Origin: Sulfurospirillum sp.
Lineage (GTDB): Bacteria; Campylobacterota; Campylobacteria; Campylobacterales; QNZT01
Length of the DNA: 20,240 bases
Reading direction: 5' to 3'
NCBI GenBank assembly: GCA_003978455.1
Contig: QNZT01000130.1
Location: 1 to 20,240, forward strand
Shown here one piece after another: positions 14,116 to 20,240 of this stretch. Position 1 is the stretch's first letter; every line of letters starts with the position of its first letter. The translations under genes and the position numbers were made by a program. Below the pieces are notes generated by a model, which worked only from the letters and a program-made list of their open reading frames with translations, was not told the origin of the DNA and searched no databases.

Positions 14116-15671
14116 TGCATTTAAAAGAGCGTATTCTCTATCTCTCCTATCAACTGGCGAGTTCCCGTAAATACAAGGAGGTCAAACAGCGTCTGAATAC
14201 GATTTTGAACGATCCCTCCGCCCCGCAGAAACGTTACTTCGATTACTTCATGATATTTCTGGTTTTGTCCACTATCATGATCTTGATCCTTGAGATCAAA
14301 AACAACCTTCCTGCCTGGGTTTACTACTATGAGGCGTTTGCTGTTTTTATCTTTGCCATCGAGTGGCTGGGACGTTTATGGGTCGCGAGCGATGCCCATA
14401 TGGATATCATCCATACCCAGGAAAATGCGGAGTTTCGCAAAAGCAACCTGACGATCTGGCAGCTTATAAAACCGGCGTTGATCAACAAACTAAAGTTTAT
14501 CATTTCACCGATGTCTATCGTCGATCTGCTTGCTATTCTCCCTTCGTACAGAGCGCTTCGTTTTCTGCGTTTTCTACTCCTTTTCAGGCTTTTCAAGGTC
14601 TTTCGATACACCGAAAATATCAACGGGTTGCTGCGTGTATTTGTCGAAAAACGGTTTGAATTTTTCAGTCTGATCATTCTCTTTGCTTTTATGGTCTTTT
14701 TTGCCTCTACGGTGATCTATATCTTTGAAGGTACCGGCGAAAATCCCAATATCCACAACTTTTACGATGCGATCTACTGGGCGGTCGTTACGATCACGAC
14801 AGTCGGTTTCGGTGATATCTCTCCGACGACGCCGCAGGGGCGTTTTGTGACGATCTTTCTCATCATCGGCGGTGTCACGGCGATCTCTTTCATGACCTCT
14901 ATCATCACGACTGCGATGGCGGAGAAACTGGAACTGATGAAAACCAACCAGGTCTTTTACGAAATCAGCAAACTGAAATCATTCATCGTCATCTGCGGTT
15001 ACGGTAAAATGGGTAAAGTACTGGCTGACGAGCTGCGTCTGGCAGGTGAAAAGGTGGTGGTTATCGACCCTCTTATTCATGAAAGTGTCCAGGCACAAAA
15101 AGATGGTTTTTATGCACTGCAAGCCGATGCCAGTGACATAGATCTGCTCAAAAAGATGCGATTGAAAGAGCGTGTCAAATATTTTGTCGCACTGACCAAT
15201 GACGATGCGATTAACCTCTCCATCATCCTCTCTGTCAAGACGATCAGTGAAGATATCCTTCTCTTTTCGCGGGCCGTTGAGAAAAATGCCCGCAGCAAAC
15301 TGCTTCTGGCGGGTGCCCGCGAAGTGGTTTTTCCCTATGAATCTGCCGCGATCGCCGCGTATGAGCACCTGGGGCAGCCTGTGGCATTCAGTGCCATTGA
15401 TGAGATACTGCATGAGTATATAGAACCGGTCATCGATGAGATCGAGATCACGCCTGAGATGCCTGCTGCGGGTAAGGATCTTCGTCGTATCGGGATCAAA
15501 AAGTATCGCCTGAAACTGCTTGGTGTCGTTCGGGGGCGTGAGCGCAACAAATTCTACTTTCACCCCAGAAAAGAGGATTTTACCGTTACTGTGGAGGATA
15601 TTCTCATCGTCATCGGTACGACTGAGGATATTACCGCATTTAAACGTCATCTTCATGAGGAGATCAGATGA
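14115..15671 (+). CDS. Six-TM potassium channel with RCK (TrkA-N/TrkA-C) domain
   Basis: 518 residues. Six membrane helices lie between about 42 and 270. S4 carries spaced basic residues (R146, R149, R152, R158, K161, R164), as in voltage sensors. The pore has the selectivity filter TVGFGD (229-234). The cytoplasmic part is an RCK domain with a Rossmann GYGKMG (295-300), an Asp after VVVI to bind the nucleotide ribose, and a TrkA-C lobe from about residue 430. It likely conducts K+ under ligand and possibly voltage control. An unusually long loop (about 91-130) separates the second and third helices. The start overlaps the gatB stop by one base and the stop overlaps the next gene by four. Confidence 0.92.
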   Translation: MHLKERILYLSYQLASSRKYKEVKQRLNTILNDPSAPQKRYFDYFMIFLVLSTIMILILEIKNNLPAWVYYYEAFAVFIFAIEWLGRLWVASDAHMDIIHTQENAEFRKSNLTIWQLIKPALINKLKFIISPMSIVDLLAILPSYRALRFLRFLLLFRLFKVFRYTENINGLLRVFVEKRFEFFSLIILFAFMVFFASTVIYIFEGTGENPNIHNFYDAIYWAVVTITTVGFGDISPTTPQGRFVTIFLIIGGVTAISFMTSIITTAMAEKLELMKTNQVFYEISKLKSFIVICGYGKMGKVLADELRLAGEKVVVIDPLIHESVQAQKDGFYALQADASDIDLLKKMRLKERVKYFVALTNDDAINLSIILSVKTISEDILLFSRAVEKNARSKLLLAGAREVVFPYESAAIAAYEHLGQPVAFSAIDEILHEYIEPVIDEIEITPEMPAAGKDLRRIGIKKYRLKLLGVVRGRERNKFYFHPRKEDFTVTVEDILIVIGTTEDITAFKRHLHEEIR

Positions 15672-16360
15672 TCGACACGATTATATTCGGTTACTCCAAA
15701 AGTGCGATGGAGATCGCGCGTATACTGAAGGAGAAAGAGCGGGAGTTTGTCATACTGACAACCGAAGAGTCTCGTACACAGATGGCGATCGAAGATGGCT
15801 ATGACGCACACTGGATCAACTACAACCAGGATGACGAACTGGTAAAATTCGGCATAGGGAAGTGGGTCAAAACACTCTTTTGTGTCAGTGCCAACTACAA
15901 TAAAAACCTCTTTATCACCCTCAGTGCCCGAAATCTCGACCCCAACCTATACATCCTCTCTCTGAGTGCCGATGAGGCGGAAGAGAAGAAGATGATACTC
16001 GCTGGAGCGAACAAAAACATCAACCCGTACACCGTCGGTGCCAACCGTATCTACCGCCTGATCAAAAAGCCGGTGGTATATCAGGTTCTGGACGAGATAC
16101 TCTATCACAGATCCAATATCAAAATCGCAGAGTTGCCGGTACCGGAAAACTCTTACCTGATCGGTCTGCCGTTATACGGTGCAAAAATAGAAGCGGACTT
16201 TGATCTGATGGTACTGGGTATGGAGAGCGGTACCAGACACAGGAGATTTCTCTTCCATACCTACAAGGTACGCAAGAAGATACGCGCGGGAGATATTATC
16301 GTAGTCATCGGTAAGGAAGAGGATATCGAAAAATTTAAAAAGGCAATGGGGTATTCATGA
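15668..16360 (+). CDS. Stand-alone RCK (TrkA-type) protein with degenerate nucleotide motif
   Basis: 230 residues, no membrane segment. The TrkA-N domain (about 1-130) is followed by a TrkA-C lobe (about 145-228). The Rossmann glycine motif GxGxxG reads GYSKSA (8-13), so the second and third Gly are replaced by Ser and Ala, and the acidic residue after the second strand (FVILT) is missing. Binding of NAD(H) or ATP in the usual way is therefore doubtful. It overlaps the K+ channel gene (ATGA) and resembles the channel's own RCK region, for example DEILYHR here and DEILHEY there. It probably joins the channel's gating ring as a regulatory subunit, but that is inference. It is not a full two-domain TrkA. 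Confidence 0.85.
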   Translation: MIDTIIFGYSKSAMEIARILKEKEREFVILTTEESRTQMAIEDGYDAHWINYNQDDELVKFGIGKWVKTLFCVSANYNKNLFITLSARNLDPNLYILSLSADEAEEKKMILAGANKNINPYTVGANRIYRLIKKPVVYQVLDEILYHRSNIKIAELPVPENSYLIGLPLYGAKIEADFDLMVLGMESGTRHRRFLFHTYKVRKKIRAGDIIVVIGKEEDIEKFKKAMGYS

Positions 16361-17259
16361 AGATAGGAGTCGTCGGAGCAGGAAAGTGGGGACAGGCACT
16401 CGGGTATGCTTTTTCCAAAAATCATGAAGTGTGGTACAGTTCGAGGCATCCCAAAGCGTTGCCCAATTTTGTATCGATGGAGGAGATTCAGGAGCTGGAG
16501 TATCTGGTCTTTGCCATCTCCGCGCAAAATGCCCGCTCCTGGCTTGAAGAGAAGCTTGATTTCAGGGGGCAGAAGTTTCTTGTCGCATCCAAAGGGATAG
16601 AAATCACGACAGGAAAGTTTCTAAATGAAGTTTTCGAAGAGTTTATCCCTGCGGAAAATCTCGCATTTGTCTCCGGTCCCTCTTTTGCCGCGGAAGTGAT
16701 GCAGTCACTCCCTACGGCGATCGTTGTCAGTTCGCAGAACCAGACGCTTGCACAGAGGTATGCCTCTTTTTTCCCGGACTTCATGAAGAGTTATATCTCC
16801 GACGATACGATCGGTGCGGAAGTGAGCGGTGCCTACAAAAATATCATCGCGATCGCCAGCGGTATCTGCGACGGGTTGAATCTGGGCAACAATGCCAGAG
16901 CTTCGCTGATCGCGCGCGGTCTGGTAGAGATGACCCGTTTCGGCGAATACTACGGTGCCAAAAAAGATACCTTTCTTGGGCTCAGCGGTGCCGGAGATCT
17001 TTTCCTGACGGCAACAAGTGTGCTCTCACGAAACTACCGTGTCGGACTGGGACTGGCAGAGCACAAACCGCTTCAGCAGATACTCGATGCACTGGGGGAA
17101 GTGGCGGAGGGCGTCTATACCACAGAAGCGGTCTATAAGATAGTCCAGAAAAAGCACATCTATACACCGATTGCCAATGAAATTTACCATATATTAGAGG
17201 GTAAAGATGTTCATCAGAGTCTAAAAGATCTGCTCAACAGCAACAGTTTCAGACACTGA
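16357..17259 (+). CDS. gpsA: NAD(P)-dependent glycerol-3-phosphate dehydrogenase
   Basis: 300 residues, a little shorter than E. coli GpsA (339) but typical for this group. The NAD-binding motif GAGKWG is at 7-12. SKGIE (78-82), SGPSFAAEV (105-113) and the catalytic Lys160 in EVSGAYKNIIAIASG are intact, as is NARASLIARGL in the substrate pocket. It reduces dihydroxyacetone phosphate to sn-glycerol 3-phosphate, the start of phospholipid synthesis. It overlaps the RCK gene by four bases (ATGA) and is the last gene of the gatB run. Repeat copy B begins two bases after its stop. Confidence 0.96.
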   Translation: MKIGVVGAGKWGQALGYAFSKNHEVWYSSRHPKALPNFVSMEEIQELEYLVFAISAQNARSWLEEKLDFRGQKFLVASKGIEITTGKFLNEVFEEFIPAENLAFVSGPSFAAEVMQSLPTAIVVSSQNQTLAQRYASFFPDFMKSYISDDTIGAEVSGAYKNIIAIASGICDGLNLGNNARASLIARGLVEMTRFGEYYGAKKDTFLGLSGAGDLFLTATSVLSRNYRVGLGLAEHKPLQQILDALGEVAEGVYTTEAVYKIVQKKHIYTPIANEIYHILEGKDVHQSLKDLLNSNSFRH

Positions 17260-17260
17260 G

Positions 17261-17349
17261 TTACGCATCTGGAACAAAGTCCCAGATGCTACGCTAACGC
17301 TAAGTTCTCCTCAGCGGAGGGCTCACTCGCAGATGAACCGCGCTTAAAT
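17261..17349 (-). repeat. 89-bp structured intergenic repeat, copy B (inverted)
   Basis: Reverse complement of this stretch matches copy A at 79 of 89 positions without gaps. In the copy A orientation the stems read CTCC/GGAG around GCTGA and GCATCTGGGAC, TTT, GTTCCAGATGC. The sequence directly abuts the end of gpsA. No direct repeats like those around copy A were found here; the flanks only share a 7-bp inverted match (AACAGTT at 17242, AACTGTT at 17361), probably chance. Confidence 0.85.
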
Positions 17350-17395
17350 AAGCATATGGGAACTGTTTATCAAGAGACTTTATGTCTTATTTGGG

Positions 17396-17401
17396 TATAA
17401 T
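17396..17401 (+). promoter_or_regulatory. -10 box for the DEAD-box helicase and dapD
   Basis: TATAAT preceded by TTATTTGGG. The predicted start near 17408 gives a leader of about 200 nt to the chosen helicase start. Confidence 0.6.
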
Positions 17402-17609
17402 CCGCGAACTTCTAAGATACAGCTTCACTTCCGGGTGCTTTTCTCCAAAAAAACGATCTGGGATACTCAGGTATTTTAGAGGAACAAAACTATTTTATAC
17501 GCTATTTGGGACTAACAAAAGCAGCATGACGTGATCCGATAACGGGACCATGTAGAAGATGAAGTTTTGGGCGATGCCTGAACAAGCATATGAAACACAA
17601 AGAAGATAT
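17402..17609 (+). other. Long leader of the helicase mRNA
   Basis: About 200 nt without a convincing gene, tRNA or known riboswitch. Only short stems are visible (CCGATAACGG near 17537; ATAC/GTAT near 17463 before TTTT). A second in-frame ATG for the helicase lies at 17559. Long leaders are common for cold-induced DEAD-box helicases, so a structural regulatory role is possible. Confidence 0.4.
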
Positions 17610-19064
17610 ATGACATTTAAAGAATTTAATTTTAAACCCCAGTTACAACGTGCCATCGACGATGCAGGATTTAAAGAGCCGAGTCCGGTACAGGAAGAGG
17701 CGATCCCTATCATCCTTGAGGGAAAAGATATCGTCGGTCAGGCACATACCGGAACAGGGAAAACGGCGGCATTCGGTCTGCCGATCCTCAACATGATGGA
17801 ACTTGACGGCAGTGTCGAGACAGTTGTCATCGTACCGACCAGAGAGCTTGCGACACAGGTAAGCGACGAACTCTACCGATTTGGAAAATACCTCGGTGTC
17901 AATACAGCGACCGTTTACGGCGGAAGCTCCTACAGCAGACAGATCAAGCATATCAACAATGCAGGTATCATCGTAGCGACTCCGGGAAGATTTCTCGATC
18001 TGCTTAGCAGCGGACAGATCAATATCTCACCGAAGTTTCTGGTACTCGATGAGGCGGACGAGATGCTGGACATGGGATTTCTGGATGATATCAAAGAGAT
18101 TTTCACCTACTTCGACGCACCGCGCCAGACACTGATGTTTTCCGCAACGATGCCTCCGGCGATCAGAGAGTTGTCCAAAACGATCCTCTACAGACCCGAG
18201 TTTGTTACGATCACCAAAAGCAATGTCACCAATGACAAAATTAAACAGAACTACTATGTCGTCAGGGAAAATGAGCGTGACGATGCGCTGATCCGTCTGC
18301 TTGACTTCAAAGACCCTGAAAAAGCGATCGTCTTTTGCCGTACCAAGAGAGAAGTCGATCGTCTCAGCAACTTTCTCGCATCTAAAGGCTATATGGCAAA
18401 AGGGTTGCACGGCGATATGGAACAGCGCCAGAGAGAAGAGGTGATCAAAGCCTTTAAACGCGACGCGCTTGAGATACTGATCGCGACAGATGTGGCGGCG
18501 CGCGGACTCGATGTCAGCAACGTGACGCACGTCTTCAACTACCACATCCCGTTTGATTCCGAGAGTTATGTACACAGGATCGGCAGAACGGGACGTGCAG
18601 GAAAAGAGGGTGTGGCTATCTCGATCGTAACACCGCATGAGTTTAACTCACTCAAAAAGATTCAGAAAAATGTCGGTTCCCAGCTGGAGTCCAAAGTGAT
18701 CCCGACGATCGCGGATGTGCAGATGCGCCAGAAAGATGCGCTTAAAGAAAAAGTGGCGTCTCAGGAGATCTCCGATGTGGCAAGAGCCTTTGTCGAAGAG
18801 TTGCAAAAAGAGTTTGTCGATGAAGATATCGCCTTGAAACTCGCTTCACTGATGTATAAGGCGAACGATATCGACGGTTCCGACAAGATCGGTATGACAA
18901 CAGGAGAGGTGGAAAAACTCTTTCACCGTTTTGAAAACGAAGAGGCGCAGAAAAGAGGCTCGAAAAGACGCAACCGCGGTCACAACAACCGGGGACGCAA
19001 CAAACGAAGACGTGACGGCGACGATCGCGGCAACAGAAACCGAAACAACAACAGGAGGAGATAA
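17610..19064 (+). CDS. DEAD-box ATP-dependent RNA helicase
   Basis: 484 residues from the chosen ATG. Motifs in order: Q motif within FKEFNFKP...PSPVQ, motif I AHTGTGKT (45-52), Ia PTRELA, Ib TPGR, II DEAD (147-150), III SAT (178-180), IV IVFCRTK, V ATDVAARGLD and VI HRIGRTGR (322-329). After the core, a helical stretch leads to a very basic tail rich in Arg, Asn, Lys and Gly (last 30 or so residues) that probably binds RNA. It unwinds short RNA duplexes in ribosome assembly, mRNA decay or cold adaptation. An upstream in-frame ATG at 17559 would add 17 residues (MKFWAMPEQA...), but family members start at MTFKEF and AAAGAAG precedes 17610. dapD follows after 3 nt. Confidence 0.94.
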   Translation: MTFKEFNFKPQLQRAIDDAGFKEPSPVQEEAIPIILEGKDIVGQAHTGTGKTAAFGLPILNMMELDGSVETVVIVPTRELATQVSDELYRFGKYLGVNTATVYGGSSYSRQIKHINNAGIIVATPGRFLDLLSSGQINISPKFLVLDEADEMLDMGFLDDIKEIFTYFDAPRQTLMFSATMPPAIRELSKTILYRPEFVTITKSNVTNDKIKQNYYVVRENERDDALIRLLDFKDPEKAIVFCRTKREVDRLSNFLASKGYMAKGLHGDMEQRQREEVIKAFKRDALEILIATDVAARGLDVSNVTHVFNYHIPFDSESYVHRIGRTGRAGKEGVAISIVTPHEFNSLKKIQKNVGSQLESKVIPTIADVQMRQKDALKEKVASQEISDVARAFVEELQKEFVDEDIALKLASLMYKANDIDGSDKIGMTTGEVEKLFHRFENEEAQKRGSKRRNRGHNNRGRNKRRRDGDDRGNRNRNNNRRR

Positions 19065-19067
19065 TTT

Positions 19068-20240
19068 ATGGCATTTGATTCGATTGCATCGACAGAAGAT
19101 TTTGTAAAGTTTGTGGAAGATTTCAAGAGCAGTGAAAGCTATCGTGAACCGCTTGGGTTCGGTATCGCGCGGGTAGATCGCGGTCAGAAAAACAGTGAAA
19201 AGATCCTTCAGGCGACCTATCCTGTGATCAACTGGAAAGAGAACTACGGTTCCGCAGCAGTTTTTATGGCAGCGTTGGAAGCAAGCGGTACAGAAATAGC
19301 CAAAGAGGGGAGTGAGTTTGTCGCACCTCTCTCCAAAGCGTTCATCGACAATGCGATGGCACTCTTTGCCCCGTATGTCGCAGAGGCGACGGGAAGTGCG
19401 CATAAAAATGTACAAGTCATCAAAGCGATCAGCGAACTCTATGCATCGGATATGGTAGATGATGCCCATGCATTTAAAGTGGTTTTTCTCTTTGCCGATG
19501 AGGCACCGGAGTCTGTCGAATCGGTCTATCTGAAACTCTATGCCCTCTCGACCGGAAAAGCGGAATTGAGAGGTGTCAATCTCAACGGAGCATTCGGTAT
19601 CCTCGAAAATGTGGCATGGAGCGGCAATATGCCGATAGAACTTGATTGGCTCAGAGAGAACGAGATAGCACTGAAAGTGGATGGTATGTATCCGGAGATT
19701 ACCAGTGTCGATAAATTTCCGCGCTTTTTGCAGCATATCATCCCTGCGGACAATACCCGAATCCTCGACAGCTCCAAAGTGCGTATGGGTGCGCAGCTTC
19801 ACGCCGGAACGACTGTTATGCCGGGTGCGAGTTACATCAACTTCAATGCCGGTACAACCGGTCCTGTCATGGTCGAAGGTCGCATCAGCTCTTCTGCGGT
19901 AGTGGGAAGCGGCAGTGATGTCGGCGGCGGCGCAAGTATCCTGGGTGTACTCAGCGGCACGGACGGCAACCCTATCACCATAGGCAAAAATACACTGCTG
20001 GGTGCCAACTCGGTTACGGGTATTCCTCTTGGAGACGGCTGTATCATCGATGCAGGCGTGGCGATTCTGGCGGGTACAAAAGTATTGATCGATACCGATG
20101 AGTTCATGAAGATCAAAGAGGCAAACCCTGAGTGGGATGCGGAAGATACCGATGTTTTCAAAGGTGCGAAACTGGCGGGTCTGAACGGTATCCACTTCAG
20201 ACAGGATAGTATTTCGGGAGAGATCAAAGCTTTCAGAAGT
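19068..20240 (+). CDS. dapD: Tetrahydrodipicolinate N-succinyltransferase (runs off the window)
   Basis: 391 codons are visible with no stop before the edge; homologues are near 390-400 residues, so only the last few residues should be missing. The N-terminal half is the mixed domain typical of the long Campylobacter/actinobacterial DapD. From about residue 235 to 345 there is a left-handed parallel beta-helix of hexapeptide repeats (MGAQLHAGTTVMPGASYI, then GNPITIGKNTLLGANSV). It transfers succinyl from succinyl-CoA to tetrahydrodipicolinate in the meso-diaminopimelate and lysine pathway, supplying peptidoglycan. An ideal AGGAGGAG (19053-19060) lies seven bases before the ATG and within the end of the helicase gene. 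It shares the helicase transcript. Confidence 0.95.
   Translation, partial: MAFDSIASTEDFVKFVEDFKSSESYREPLGFGIARVDRGQKNSEKILQATYPVINWKENYGSAAVFMAALEASGTEIAKEGSEFVAPLSKAFIDNAMALFAPYVAEATGSAHKNVQVIKAISELYASDMVDDAHAFKVVFLFADEAPESVESVYLKLYALSTGKAELRGVNLNGAFGILENVAWSGNMPIELDWLRENEIALKVDGMYPEITSVDKFPRFLQHIIPADNTRILDSSKVRMGAQLHAGTTVMPGASYINFNAGTTGPVMVEGRISSSAVVGSGSDVGGGASILGVLSGTDGNPITIGKNTLLGANSVTGIPLGDGCIIDAGVAILAGTKVLIDTDEFMKIKEANPEWDAEDTDVFKGAKLAGLNGIHFRQDSISGEIKAFRS

Noticed and set aside
17261..17349. Repeat copy B as a gpsA terminator
   Set aside because: In the gpsA direction the long stem has an A-C mismatch and no T run follows; the fold is better in the opposite orientation.
17402..17558. 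A tRNA or known riboswitch in the helicase leader
   Set aside because: No cloverleaf, T-loop sequence or recognisable riboswitch core could be found by eye.
18846..20195. A 449-residue open frame on the minus strand across the helicase end and dapD
   Set aside because: The overlapped plus-strand genes are unambiguous; the antisense product has no recognisable family.
1..20240. CRISPR array or complete insertion sequence
   Set aside because: No regularly spaced direct repeats and no transposase, integrase or cas gene were seen.

Overview
This window looks like chromosomal DNA of a Campylobacterota (epsilonproteobacterial) organism, probably of the Sulfurovum/Sulfurimonas kind. That assignment is inferred from several things: atpB stands apart from the other ATP synthase genes, dapD is of the long left-handed beta-helix type seen in Campylobacter, genes are packed tightly with 1-4 base overlaps, and promoters show a clear TATAAT-like -10 box with little recognisable -35 box. 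No rRNA, tRNA, CRISPR array or transposase gene was found.

Layout. Positions 1-810 look like a worn accessory edge: an unrecognised reading frame entering from the left, a large inverted repeat built on C7/G9 runs, a CopG-type antitoxin without a toxin and with its conserved N-terminus cut off from a start codon, and a 52-residue four-cysteine protein with its own promoter. Positions 815-6297 hold tamA and tamB (outer-membrane translocation and assembly module), met head-on by a small nucleoside-phosphorylase-like gene. A divergent pair follows: tpx (thiol peroxidase, minus strand) and dgkA, with an orphan DppC-type ABC permease and a TIGR02757-family gene downstream of dgkA. A perfect FNR/CRP-type half-site pair (TTGAT-N4-ATCAA) lies between tpx and dgkA.

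Positions 9596-17350 are a block bounded by two inverted copies of an 89-bp repeat. Inside it are atpB, a small membrane protein gene, a ThiE/TenI-like gene, a membrane diguanylate cyclase, and a tightly overlapped run of gatB, a six-TM K+ channel with an RCK domain, a stand-alone RCK protein and gpsA. To the right are a DEAD-box RNA helicase with a leader of about 200 nt and dapD, which runs off the window.

Most genes are housekeeping: envelope assembly, phospholipid synthesis and recycling (gpsA, dgkA), tRNA-dependent amidation, lysine/peptidoglycan precursors, redox defence and ion homeostasis. The least ordinary signals are non-coding. The 89-bp repeat has two copies that differ at 10 positions, six of which form three compensatory base-pair changes in two hairpins, which points to a selected RNA or single-stranded DNA structure. 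Also notable are TTCATGAA occurring 11 times in 20 kb, the FNR-like box placed at -61.5 of a predicted dgkA promoter, and an RCK protein with a degenerate nucleotide-binding motif overlapping the channel gene it probably partners.
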